From contig JAPTOF010000021.1 of the NCBI GenBank assembly GCA_028554755.1, positions 3,769,501 to 3,833,500 of the forward strand: 64,000 nucleotides of DNA, written 5' to 3'. A program made the position numbers and the translations under genes. Below, in pieces: positions 12,424 to 24,615 of the stretch (positions within the stretch are counted from its first letter, which is position 1; each line of letters starts with the position of its first letter). A model generated the notes under the pieces. The model did not search any database. It saw only the letters and a list, made by a program, of their open reading frames with translations, and had not been told where the DNA came from. The DNA comes from Cordia subcordata. Lineage: Eukaryota > Streptophyta > Magnoliopsida > Boraginales > Cordiaceae.

Positions 12424-14074
12424 TAAACCATCTACATGAGATGAACAAGAAGTTTTTTGTTGGAAGACTGTTCTCTTTCATGTTATCATTTGCTTTCTCA
12501 CCATATTAGATCGTGAAACTTGAAATTTTGAATAACAAATTACCCAAACTTATTATGATGATTGATCTCTCATGCTATGTGGTGGTGGTACGGTGGTGAC
12601 TATCTCACATGGAATGGCAGATCTTGTTAGCTACAGTAATGCAGAGTGTGACATTGAGCAAGTGTGCTTATAATTCTCTATGAACGTGTCGGTGAGAAGT
12701 TATGAACACAGTATAAAAATTGTGAATATATATTATAAAATTTGTAAATTTATAAAAATAATAAATGTGAACATATAAATTATAAATATATAATATAAGA
12801 ATTATAAATTTATAAAATGTGAAATGGGAACAAAGAAAAATTGTGAATATATAATATAAATATTATGAACGTATAGTATAAAAATTGTGGACATATAATA
12901 TAAATATATGAACAATATACCATGCTAGGTGTGTGCCCATTCTTTAGGATGCATGGTATCCCTTCCCCCTAGCAGAACAAACTAGCTGTAATCAATCAAG
13001 CAATCTTTTCTTGTATGGTGGAGATTTCAATTGTAAGAACACAATTTATTTCTTTCTAAATGCCTTTCTTTCTGGTTACTTTATTTATAACTCTCACAAT
13101 CTATTCAACTAAGAAAGTAAAAACATAAAGATTTTAAGTGCACTGCTTAAATTCTAAGGGACCCAAAGCTTGTCCAAAGTCAATCCTCAGCAATTCGAGA
13201 CTTTACTTAAAATCAGGGTCCACAATAAGGGTCTAGAATCTAGATAAGGTAGTCATACGAAAATTAGCCCAAACAAGAAAATCTTCATAAAATTATTTTT
13301 GGTCCACAAACAATAGTAACAGGAAAGGACATATAAAGATTATTTTATTAAACTTTTTAAATTTTAAATTATCCTTCTCTAATTCAACAAAGCTAAGGGG
13401 AAAGATTCAAAATCCTTCACAATTTTTTTTCTCTTAATAAAGATAAATAAAAAGACCCTTGATTGATATAATATTAACAAAATATTAATGTGAATCCTAC
13501 CATCCATCAAATCTAGATCAAGATCTCCATTTTTCAATGTTCTTGTCATCATGAAGGCAATGAGAATCGGGCTCATGTGAATATGGAGTGCCAACTTGTT
13601 GGATTTATTCTTGTCAATTGTAATACGCTTTCTTTGTCAAAAAGGATCCCCTAAAGAATCCAAGAAGCAATTATGAACTCTATCCACTGCCTCCTATAGT
13701 GTCAATATCCAAAACTATAGTTGAAACAGAGAAGGTCGAGAAATTGAAAGAACAGACAAGGAGGCAAATGCTTCGCGACCAAGGATTCCAATACGTTTGT
13801 AACATCATAATAATATGAACATGAACACGTATTATTTAGTGTTTTTAAAATGTTATAAGAGAATTCCCCGACACCTATAATATGGAGTGACAAAATCATT
13901 CTCCTTCAAAAATGAGTAGTCAATAAAAGCAGCAGACCTGAACACATTAAAAGTACATGGTCGAGCACTGCAGTTGAAAAGCCAGTTCCATTTTCATTTT
14001 CTTTTTGTTCATAAAAGGTCAAAGTTAATTATACAACTATTTTTTTATATAATATTAGTTTCTATGTATACATA
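12424..14074. other. Intergenic, no recognised gene
   Basis: AT-rich sequence. At about 12715-12910 there is a degenerate tandem array of a roughly 25-bp unit around gtgaatatataatataa and gaacatataatataa. The remainder shows nothing I can name. Confidence 0.5.
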
Positions 14075-14294
14075 GGATTCGTTTGGATTGACTTTTTTCA
14101 AAAATTTTTTAAAATAAATTTTAAAAAATAACTTTTTTTAAAAGTTAAATTTTGATTTCTAAAAAAAATTGTATTTAAATTCTTTTTAAGAATTTTAACT
14201 TTTTAAAAACTAAATCAAATAATTATTATAAATTTAATATAATTTTTCTTAAAAAATATTTTTTTCTTAAAAAAAAATCAATCTATACAAGTCC
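14075..14294. mobile_element. AT-rich MITE-like element
   Basis: The left end reads ggattcgtttggattgac followed by T-runs; the reverse complement of the right end reads ggacttgtatagattgat followed by T-runs, so the ends are inverted repeats. The interior is almost only A and T. Relatives are at 24408-24615 and 46960-47176, with half copies near 9390 and 47475, so this is a repeated family in this genome. Confidence 0.55.
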
Positions 14295-15282
14295 ATATTA
14301 AAACACAAGAAGTAGCACACAACACTTGGGACCTGCAATCACGTGTCTCCTGCCGTATTGCGACCACGAAGTTGTTAGGCTCATACCTCTTGGCGGCAGC
14401 AGAAAATCCGATGGTGCGTGGGGATAGGCGTGGGTGACAATGACATGACATCATCGAAAACCTATGCCTATTCATAATTTGAATAGTTTAATAGTTTAGT
14501 GGCATGTCCTTTGATCAAATATTAATATGTGACATTGTGATGGACGAGTTTTGACATAAATTTAATATTGCTTATTTAATTAATAACTTAATTATACTTC
14601 AGTGTAAAATAACATGTGTTAAAAAATATGATATTAAAATTTTAAACGAGAAAAGTTTTTTAAAAGTATAATTATTTTTCAATTTTAGAGTGTCTCATAA
14701 ACATTTGTTTTTCTTCTATCTTGAGTCATTTTGAAATGTCATTTTGCATTTGTATGGGACATATTAACCAAAAAAAAAACTAAAAAGATAAAAAAAATCT
14801 TTAAAATATAAAAATTGAAAAAAATTAAGAATTAAAATTATAAAATTAAAAATTAAAAATAAAACTAAAAAATAATAAATTAAAGAATTAAACACTAAAA
14901 AATTAAAAAGTTAAAATCTGAAATTAAAAGGTTAAAAATTAAAAAAAATAAAAAATAAGAGACATAAAACTTAAAAAATAAAATATAAAAAAACCTACAA
15001 AGTAAAAAAAAAACAAAAACTAAAAAAATTAAATAATTTTAAAAACCAAAAATTAAAAATTAAAAAGAAAAATTTGTACAATTAAGGAAATTAGGAATTG
15101 AAAATTTAAAGAAGTCAAATAATAAAATGTAAAAGTTAGAAATTAAAAATTTTAACAATTAAATGAATAGAACTTTAAATAACAATTTCAGTTGCACATA
15201 TCACAAACTATTTTTATATGCAACAATTTTTTATAACTACATCATGTGTCCGTTATGAAAAATAAATAAAAACTTAAGGAAT
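14295..15282. other. Intergenic; A-rich low-complexity region
   Basis: No gene recognised. 14765-15175 is strongly A-rich on this strand and built from degenerate aattaaaa-like units, probably an expanded simple sequence. Around 14540-14580 a short segment (acgagttttgacataaatttaatatt) resembles the tandem unit described at 37097. Confidence 0.5.
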
Positions 15283-15630
15283 TGTTAACATAATAAATAA
15301 ATAAACCAATATCCTCTCTACAAGCTTAAGCTTTTAGATGAAGTGGTAACTTACCATAGTATCAGAGCCTGGAAGCCAAACGGCACAAGTTCGATCCTTA
15401 CCGCCACCCATTTAATTAAATTGTCTACATGCAAGCTCTAAACAAATTACGCTGCACGTGAGGGAGCGTGTTGACATAATAAATTTTTTATGACGCTGCA
15501 CATTAAATTGTCTACGTACAAGCTCTAAACAAATTACGCTGCACGTGAGGGGGCGTGTTAACGTAATAAATAAATAAACCAATATTTTTTCTACAAGCTT
15601 AAGCTTTTAAATAAGGTGGTAACTCTAACA
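15283..15630 (+). mobile_element. SMART/TRIM-type miniature LTR retrotransposon, copy B, complete
   Basis: Direct terminal repeats at 15283-15356 (74 bp) and 15556-15630 (75 bp) both begin TGTTAAC and share caagcttaagctttta. The first is followed at once by tagtatcagagcc, one base from the initiator-tRNA-Met primer site; the second is preceded by the purine tract gtgagggggcg. The element is bounded by a perfect 5-bp duplication, GGAAT (15278-15282 and 15631-15635). About 65 internal bases around the ctctaaacaaattacgctgc segment are duplicated in tandem, which explains its greater length than copy A. It has no open frame, so it must have moved using proteins from elsewhere. Confidence 0.88.
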
Positions 15631-15855
15631 GGAATTGTCTTTCATGGATTAAATTGTGATGTATAAACCAATTGACCCTTTGCTAAAAATAAACAAGTAA
15701 ATCAGACTCAAATGGTGCAAACTGATCAAAGGTGCAAACTGATCAAAGTCGTAGAACTAACTTCCTAATTGAATTGCTTCCTTTGCACATTTAATGTTGC
15801 AATATGTTTACACCCAAATTTTGCAACCCAGCGGTCTGATGGCCAAAAAGAGGCT

Positions 15856-17313
15856 TGTTGAAATTTTGCTATTTTGTTTTATTTTGATGATGTAGTAATT
15901 GTATTTTTGATGCAATAATTGCATGACTAATGACTACTACTTTAGAATATTTTGTGTATATGTTATGTAAAATAGTTACTTGAGCAAGATGAAACTATTT
16001 GAGGAAGTTGGAGACTTATTGAAGACTTGGAGCAACTTAGAGCATGGATCATACTTAAGGATTACAGTTGGAGTACCATGAAGATTCTTGAAGTCTTGTG
16101 TAGTCTTTCTCTTTTCTTAGTATCGTTAAATATATAAGCTTCTTTACGAGCTCAAATTCTTGATTGCATTAGCATTTGCATATCTTGCGTACCTTGCATG
16201 TATATTGGCTTGCTTCGAGCTTGTTTAGTATTAGTTTCATATTGACTTTCAAATAGATCATCTTGTCTCCTTAAAAAGTAGCATGTGTCAAACTTAGTCC
16301 ATGTCTATGTAAAACCATGCTTCATATTTTGTTCTCTACAAACTTTTCCAATCTAAATGAAGGTTTTTGGCTTAGCCCAATATGTTCTTATAAGCTCTAG
16401 TTAAAAAGCCTACTTGAATTTTTACATATATATGTCTATATGTTAGCATATATGGGCATATATCAAAATCCTACAGTAAAAGTAGAAGTTTTTGGCTCAA
16501 ATCTATAGGCTATTGAGTATGTTTTACATATACTTCTTGTATTGGGAACACATATCTCATACTTTCCGTCACTTTGCAGTAAAAGAACACTTAGTATGTT
16601 TATAGCTATATAAAATAAGCTCCTGAGTGTGTAGATAGACTTCCATGCCTTGCAATAGATTAGATATCCATGTGTGTATATGTATATATGTCTATATATG
16701 TGCTTTCAAGTACAAAATTAGAAGTTATCTTTAGTTTGAGCATAGGTTTGTTCATCATTTGCATTCATTGATCAAGTTTCATTAAGCTCATAAATTGTCT
16801 ATATTCTTTGAGCAATATCGAAAGGTTTTTATAGTTCTTGTGTTCTTGCTCTTAAGAAGTTGTAAACCAAATATTTTCTGTACAAACATTATATATTCGC
16901 TCTTTGGGTAGACTAGGTATATGATCATCCTAGTGAGGTTAAGAGTGAAGAGTTTGAAATCCTCAAGTGTTAAGAAAACACTTGTGGTCCTTGTGGTAAA
17001 GCAAAAGTTGTGACCGTTGTGCTATACTTCTAAAACATACTAATCAAGAAATCGTTCATAGTGAAGTTCTGAAATTCTAAGGAGAGAACTTAGATAGTGG
17101 GTAAGCCTTCGGAGGTTCGAACCACTATATATCGTTGCATTCAATCTTATTATCTTTAAACTCTTTACATTCAAGTGTCATTATCTCCAATATTTGATAT
17201 ACTTGTGCTTTGTTACTATTGATTACTTGTATTACTTGAAAAAAAAGTTTTTAAATAGTTATTTGTGCCATTAATTCAATTTACCCCCTTTTAAATTTAT
17301 TATTTGGGCAACA
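15856..17313. mobile_element. Solo LTR, 1458 bp
   Basis: The segment begins TGTTGAAA and ends GGCAACA, inverted TG...CA termini of an LTR, and is flanked by a perfect 5-bp duplication AGGCT (15851-15855 and 17314-17318). No internal domain or second LTR is attached, so it is most simply a solo LTR left by recombination. A TATA-like aaatatataagc lies near 16126. The long LTR and the T/C-rich 3' end suggest a Copia lineage, but that is inference. Confidence 0.8.
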
Positions 17314-17597
17314 AGGCTTATGACTAAAAAAGGGCTAGAGATTAAAGGCCAAATACGCGATCTGGGGAAAAGACTTACTAAGTGGGGATCAGAATTTGTA
17401 TTTCAAATCTTGTCTATTTAGACAAAAACAAAGAAAAAGAAAAAGAAAAAAGAATTACAAAAGGTTAAATAGTTAACAGTTGATATCGTTTGATAATGTT
17501 AGTGTTCTTGGTAAAAAAAACTTTGAATAAGAGTTAAACTTTATAGAGGAATATATAAATAGCTAGTATTATATCTCACCATCCAATAAAGAAAATT

Positions 17598-18109
17598 AGG
17601 CTTCATTTGTTTGCAGGAAATTAACTTGCATGGAAAAATGTTTTTCTTGAAAAATGAAACATTTTCTAATATTTGATTGTTATTTTTGATTTTTGGTGTC
17701 ACACATAGAAAAATATTTTCAATAATTTTTTTAAAAAATGTATATTATTATTCGAAATATATTATTTAAATTAAAAACGAAATATAAAATTTTGATTTAA
17801 ATTAAAAAATTTTAAATTTAAAAATAAAAACATAAAATTAAAGCCTTAAAATATTAAATGATTAAAAATTAAAAAATTAACAAACGAAATATTTTTTCTT
17901 TTTAGTTTTTAGGTGATTAGGGTGGGGATAGGGTTGGCGTGGGAAGAGCTAGCTCTAAGAGAGAAATAATGTGCAGAAAATGTTTTTCAACTCCTTGACC
18001 AGTAGAAAATATTTTCTTTCATTTATAATTTTTGAAAATATTTTACAATTAATATATTTTCTGATGTTGAAAAATCAGAAAAACATGTTGCTGCAAACAA
18101 ACGGAACCT
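17598..18109. mobile_element. Non-autonomous TIR element, 512 bp
   Basis: The ends are inverted repeats: aggcttcatttgtttgcag on the left and ctgcaaacaaacggaacct on the right. The interior is AT-rich with recurring gaaaatatttt blocks and has no open frame. AATT stands on both sides (17594-17597 and 18110-18113) and could be a short target duplication. The superfamily is not clear. Confidence 0.6.
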
Positions 18110-18113
18110 AATT

Positions 18114-19674
18114 AGAGGTTATAGATAGTCCTATGAGGTAGAAAACTCTCAAGTACTGTTTTAAGGATGGAATTGAGCTACCTATTCCGACCGAAGAGAA
18201 TAGGCTATATGATAGGGAGATTTTAAATTTGCAGAGGCTTGGTTTGATCAACCCGTTGAGCATTGGAAATAGGCTATAGCGCTTTCTCCCCTATTTGGCA
18301 AATATAGTTGTTTAAATAGTTGATATTTGTTTGAATAATTGATAGCCGTTAAAAATTAGCTATTAGCAAGTAGTTGTTTAACAAGCAAATTGAAAAAAAT
18401 TTTGGTAAAATTAGCTATTAGGTTAAGTGATGGATGTAAAATGATATTAAAATATATGAGTAGCCATTTATTTTTGTTATTATTTTTATTATTATTATTA
18501 TTACAATTATTGTTATTAATAATATTAAAATAAATTGATAAATTTATAATTAGATTTATATATTTATTATAAAAATAATTTATTATCAAAGCATAAAAAT
18601 AATTTCTTGATAAATTATTTTCATCAATACAACAAGAACTATATTTTTAGTAGATCCAAAGAATTTTTTTTTTTTTGCAAACAAAATTAAAGAGTAAAAA
18701 CTGATAAATTATTTGCATAAAAATTTATGCACGATAAAGTCGAATAATAAATTATTATATAAAAATTTATGTGGAATGGAAAAGATTGAGGGAAAAAAGT
18801 CAATATAAGATAGGATTGAGAAAAAAAAATATGAACCCCTATTTATCATCTTGAAACTTTAATATTGATAGTTTGAGAAACACTCCTTAAAACGCTAAAC
18901 ACTCATTCAAATGCTTTTTTATCAAATACTAATAATTAATTATTATAATATTTTGATTCAACCAAAACACTAAAGTTATTCCAAAAATAACCATTAAGCG
19001 TTTGCCCTGCGGTAAACGCCCCCATCAAAACTCTCTCTTTCTTTTCAGGTTTTGCTTTTCTTTTGTCAGCTTTCAGTTGGCCATCGACTTGTAAAATTGG
19101 AGGTAACGCAAGGCCTGGCGTCGGCAGTTTGGATGATTTGAAAAATGAAGGAAATATTAACTTCCTTTTTTTTACATCATCACATCTTTCATTGCTTTCT
19201 CTTTTTCTTTTGGTCCCCTTGGAGTGTTGTATTAAAATGTCTACCCTCATATTTTTTAAAATTATAATGTTAAATACCAAAAAGAAAGAAAGACTTGTCT
19301 TACCTCACGAAATAAAATCAATTAAGCATCCTTTTATACAGTAAGTACAAATTAAGATCCTAGATATTTAACAACAATAGAAAGATTAGTCCTTCAGCTT
19401 TTCAGGAAATACAAAATATAGACATTAGGCAAAAAGTACAGAGCATGTATGAAATGGACTCCTTCACGGATCCACAAAAAAGGTGATGATTTTCTACTAA
19501 CATTTCTGTTGTGTATAAAGCGTGTTTTCAAGTCAGCAATAAAAAAGGCATCAGCCCCCCAAAAAACGAACACGTCCCCTACGCTAAACACCCATTAATA
19601 CCACACAGCATATGTACTGATGAAAATGCTAAAAATTCCAAAACGCAAAAAGACTTTTTGTCCATGGCCGTATG
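18114..19674. other. Intergenic downstream of the LOG gene, no recognised gene
   Basis: AT-rich sequence including a TTA/TAA-rich low-complexity patch at about 18470-18600. Open frames of 114 and 93 codons overlap on opposite strands near 18936-19344; neither shows a domain I know. The last few hundred bases should include the LOG 3' untranslated region. Confidence 0.45.
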
Positions 19675-22600
19675 TCATGTTGAGACGCCCGATTCAGGCA
19701 CATAATTTAGTCTGTCCACCTCTTCCCAAATCAATTTGGATGTTATCTCATCACATTGCGGAACATATTCCTGTGATACACAAAAGAAAAAAATATGCCA
19801 AACGATAATTAGAATCACAATTCAATGTTGATTTTACGGGCAAATTTATACATTGTAAAATCGTCCGTCGCTCTATATGGGTGTGCCATAAAACTAGAAG
19901 AATAACAGAACTAAACGGATCAGTTCCTTATAGCATACCCTACGCTTCTAGGTTATAAGAACGTTTTACTCGTACCGGCTTTTAAAACTACTTACGTGGA
20001 TGAATATTACAGATATATTTGTACCCGATTGATTGTTGAACCAGCTTGGTTTTCAGTTGTTAATGAATTAGCTTAACAATAAAAGAAGAGGCAAATTTCA
20101 TGAGGGCCCACAAAATTGTCAAACAAGCTCAAAATGACAAAAAAGAAGAGAAGAAAAAGGTGAAAGTGTTTTTGCTTTACATGAGATCACCATTCACCAA
20201 CCGTCTAAACGTATATTAGTCATGATTAATGTTTAATAGTCAAACATGATTATTCAAATGTCCAAGTGGGCCACCTCATTTTTGTTCCAAAAAGGACCCT
20301 TTAAGATTAGTTGAGTTTGCAATTTACTAGATTACAATGTCGTAGCTCTCAAATTATTGTGTTTAAAGTCGAATTTATTATTAGGTATTTTTCTTTTAAT
20401 TTAAATAATTAATATTAATTAATAACTATGAAAAGAAAGAATCTAATACCTCAAGCTCTCTGACCAATTGTTTGGCTGTCGGAGCAGACACGATAATGCG
20501 ACGTGCAATTGGAGAGATAAAGCCTTCATCAACGGCCTTATCGAGAAAAGATAATAAGGAATTGTAGTAACCATCAACATTCAACAGCCCCACCTGCATA
20601 TTTTACAACTTCTCGATTACTTTAATGATTTTATAATAATATTGTAACGTTATAACATTGCGTGATGTAATAATCTTATAATACAACATTATGTCATGCA
20701 AGGTACCAAATCGAAGTTGTTCACGGACAATTTGCAATATATTCTAATAATTTCAAAACACGTTTCCCCAATTTAAACGGAGCTCCACTAATCAACAACT
20801 TCATATCATGTAGCATGACGATGATTGAAATACCAAATCTTCTATTCTAATCTTCCCATGTGAACCAAAACAAGGCACGACATGCATTGATGCCATTTTT
20901 ATTCCATTACACTAGATAAACATTTTGTTGACCAAATTCACAGCAACTATGCTTTTTAAAAAAAAAAAAAAAAAAAATTATGTGGTACTCAAGAAAGTAG
21001 ACATGTCGAATACAACGTCAAATTGCAAAATTATGCATGTTTTTTGGGTTTGATTGTCAAAAGTAATAACAAGATTCAAAAGTAAGATTGACGTTAAAGT
21101 AAGCAATAAGAATGTCAAGCTAGAAAAAAGGTTGAAATGTTAAAAACACATTTGGTCAAATGTATTCAACTTTTTTAACTGTTGACCATTCCATGACACA
21201 ATATTTTTCCACAACAACTTATAGTATTCGTCTTCAAGCTTGAGATTCTAGCATACTTGTGTTTACATATGTAACTTTGGCGTGCGAAAAGCAGTGAAAA
21301 CAATTAAGCATGTTTCCACAAGGACCATTCATGTTCCCCCCGCCTTACAAAGAAAGTAAAGTGAACTTTTAAATTGTTTTATAACGTCGACATCCCAATT
21401 GCAGATTTCGAAGTTTAGGTCCTAAATTCTATATTCGACCAAGTTCTGTGTCTAAAATCATCGTTTCGCAAATAAAGTAGGATTGGAAATGGGAGATAGT
21501 CTCACAGGTTTGCGGTGGATGCCAAGCTGAGCCCATGTAATGACTTCAAGCAGTTCTTCTAGCGTGCCGTAACCACCTGAAAATCACGAGAAGTTTAAAA
21601 TCTTTTTTGCTATATATGACTTAATTCAAAGAAAATTATTGTGCTTTTGTTTTCTAGGAAACTAGAAAATGAAGTCTTGTATCATAAAAATACGAAATAA
21701 CTTGTCATATGACAAATTCAAAGAGATGCGATTAGTTTACCAGGGAGGGCAATGAAGGCATCGGCTTGACGGGCCATCTCAGCCTTCCTCTGATGCATAT
21801 CAGAGACGGCTCTTACTTCTCCAATAGTTTCACCAGTTATCTGTCATACCATACGAGAGGTCACGAGATCAATTTTTAGTTGATACAAGTGGTTGTATTA
21901 TCAGAATTTAGCTAGGCCACAAACAAAAAAACAAGAAAAGAATGAAAAAGAGCATCCTCATGAAAATGCATTCTAGATTTCAACATAATGAAATTGGTAG
22001 GTTAAAGTTAGACAAAGCATTTTACATTTCCAAGTGAAAACATATGAACAAACTATTTAAAGAAAAAAATTATATATATCCAAGCTGAAAATTTCGAGAA
22101 TTTTTTACCTCTCGGGGCATGAGAGTCCGGGGAATAACTCTGCAAGAATTACCATTAACAGAGATAAATAAGCATCCATACATAAGCAAAAGCCATGCAT
22201 AATATAGTACTTGAATATTCTTCATGAAGTTAAATTGCAGTAAACAAAATAGTCATTTTCATACATATGGCAAAAGCCCTCTTTCTATGATCAGATTTCA
22301 GAAAAAGCTTCAAGTCACAGGTTAAAAAGTTGATTTCTAACTAGAGATAAGCTTCCAGTTGGCAGACATTGGACAGACAAAAATTGGATCACTTTCACTT
22401 AACTGATAGAAACTATCTAAAAGCTTTAATGCATTACTAGAGATTCTTTTTCTTTTTCTTTTTTTACTGTAATACATAGTATATTATATTACAAGTTCAC
22501 TTTGATGAAAAACGTGGCTTTTACTTTTCTTTTTGCAAACCAGGAACAAACACTTGATTCATAAAGTCCAGCATTTGATCCCATAATGTCTGCCTTTGGG

Positions 22601-23091
22601 CGGTAAAAAAAGGGAACCTCCATTTTTATTGGAAACTGGGAACATGTTAGGCTAGAAACACGTTCTAATCACACAGTATATGGAATTAACGAATAACTCA
22701 AATGGGTAAGACTATTTTTTTTAATAACAAGGTTCTGGGTTCAAAACTCGTGAACAGAGGGCTTCTTAATAAAAATCATATTGAATAAAAGCTATTTTTA
22801 TTGTAAAAGGAAAAGAAGACATTTTTGATAGGAACAAAGAAAGAAAGCAATTATTGGGTGGGGCGCGGGGGGAACGATGCTTGTCTTTTGAAACTTGACC
22901 TCTTTTTTAACTGGACAAACATACTTGAGAGGGTATTGAAAACGAAAAAACATATATATGTGAAGCTTTCGAGAGGAAAACATTACCCTAGAACATGCCG
23001 CCCACCATCATGAACTGCCTGAGAAACAAGACCCATCAGACCCACGCTTCCACCTCCATACACCAAATCAATGCTTCTCTCGACCTTTAAA

Positions 23092-23122
<31 letters not shown>

Positions 23123-24086
23123 TTGAACAAAACAAAACTCATCAACACGTGTCACAAACCCATCATCAACTATTATTGAATTAAATACTTGTTAATTAAT
23201 TCTGAAAAGGAATGAACAAAAAGAAAGTAACAAGTACAATTATCTATATAAATAGTTAAAATTATTATACATGCATGAAAAAAATAATGATTTATTTAGC
23301 ATATATTTTGTTGAATGTGGCCAAATTGAATTGATACAACACGCTTAAAGGAGTCATGATACCAAGGTGGCACGTTTGGTTCCCTATGGAAAAGGCAAGA
23401 ATTATTTTTTTTTCTCTTGAAAAAAAAAACAATCCCGTAAACTTGAGATCATGCAAGAAAGCTGCTCAAGTGACAGGCAGGTTACAGCTAGCAATCCATC
23501 TAACACACACACAAACACACAGAGAGTCCCTCTGTCACGCTAAACATAACATAAACCCTAAACCATTCCAACTCGAATTTGCTCAACAATCATATGCCCA
23601 CGTTGAAACCTACGGTAGATGAGATCTAAAGATTATTAAAAAAGAAAAAAACTGAAAATTATAAATATTAGCACCCAAAAAAAGGTTTAATATTGACAAA
23701 AGAAAAGAGATCAAGATTTTGCAGGAAAATTGACCATTTAGTGTGTATAAAACCAAGAAATAAATGAAAACGGAAAAGATGAAATAATTTGTTCATCAAA
23801 CAAGGATCTTGTTAAGAAACAATAATCTATGTCTTCAACTCAAGTCAAATGAAACCCCACATAGCCTTTTATCAAAATGAGCTCATTTTACACATTTTTT
23901 TTCATCCTTTGCATAAAAATGTACAACACACACACACAAACACACACAGAGGGGAAAGGTGTGTGTGAAATTTACCAGTTCTTTGCCCAACTCAATAGCA
24001 GCTTCTTGATAGCTAGCTTTCTTGCCTGAACTGCTACCACAGAATACACAAATTCTGCTGAACTTTGATTTCTTTTGGTCCTCCAT
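19675..24086 (-). CDS. LOG: LOG-type cytokinin riboside 5'-monophosphate phosphoribohydrolase, seven exons
   Basis: Converts cytokinin nucleotides directly to free active bases by releasing ribose 5-phosphate; members of this family act in the cytosol and nucleus. Minus-strand exons are 24086-23976, 23084-22987, 22139-22109, 21840-21741, 21576-21506, 20593-20450 and 19770-19675, with GT-AG introns throughout; the 31-base third exon is easily missed. They join in phase into 216 codons plus stop, the usual LOG length. Visible motifs are ICVFCGSS (12-19), GGGSVGLMG (47-55), HQRK (96-99) and the family signature PGGYGTLEE (113-121). These residues separate LOG proteins from bacterial lysine decarboxylase, the name often wrongly given. 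The protein starts MEDQKKSK with no transit peptide. No lesion seen. Which LOG paralogue it is cannot be told from sequence alone. Confidence 0.97.
22690..22795 (+). repeat. Possible SINE remnant in LOG intron 2
   Basis: Within intron 2, a stretch resembles the A box and B box of a tRNA-derived promoter: aactcaaatgggtaagac near 22696 and ggttctgggttcaaaactc at 22731-22749, with suitable spacing. It is followed by A- and T-rich sequence. The match is short, so this is tentative. Confidence 0.35.
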
Positions 24087-24222
24087 ATTAGCCTTTTTGC
24101 TTTGGAGTTTTTTTGGGTCTCTCTATATAATCTCTCTCTGTAATGATTTCCTTGAACTGTGGAGATGACAATGAGAACAAAGTTGAGTCTTTTCGTTTAT
24201 GCTCCGGCTATGTATTTATAGC
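24087..24222 (-). promoter_or_regulatory. LOG gene leader and TATA box
   Basis: On the minus strand, ctataaata (24221-24213) lies about 130 bases upstream of the ATG, followed by a leader rich in AG repeats. This is the best-placed core promoter for the LOG gene. Confidence 0.55.
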
Positions 24223-24407
24223 CAAGGCGGAGCAATCGCAATCCCACTTTTGCGTATCTTTAATTTGTCAATATTTACATATATGTCCGGGCCTCTCGAC
24301 TATTTTACTCCTAAGAAAAAAAAAAAAAATCGTGCCACATCAGCAAAACTTTTTGTATTAAGTTTTATATTTTTTTTATCCATTTGTATAGCGAAAGCTA
24401 GCTATGA

Positions 24408-24615
24408 GCTCGTTTAGATTAATTTTTTTAAAAGTATTTTTTAATTATTTTTAAAAAAATTATTTTTTTAAAAAATTAAAAATTTTAACTTAAAAAAAAT
24501 TATATTTAAACTTTTTCAAAACTTAAACTTTTCTCATGTCATATTAAACAATTACTACAAAAATAACTTACATTTTTCAAAAAAAAATACTTTTGTTTGG
24601 AAAAAGATGCCAATC
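24408..24615. mobile_element. AT-rich MITE-like element, decayed copy
   Basis: Left end gctcgtttagattaattttttt and an AT-only interior match the element at 14075; the right end (tacttttgtttgg...ccaatcc) is more altered. It lies just upstream of the LOG promoter. Confidence 0.4.

Noticed and set aside
14765..15175. Matrix attachment or replication origin in the A-rich tract
   Set aside because: Low-complexity A-rich DNA alone does not support such a call.
15340..15420. tRNA gene candidate near the primer-site and ttcgatcc motif
   Set aside because: No cloverleaf arms can be formed; the motifs are explained by the SMART/TRIM primer-binding site and its internal sequence.
18285..18930. Possible MITE starting cctatttggcaaa
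   Set aside because: No matching inverted right end could be found by eye.
23883..24086. Stand-alone 67-residue protein starting MEDQKK
   Set aside because: Only the first 37 codons are exon 1 of LOG; the rest is intron read-through.
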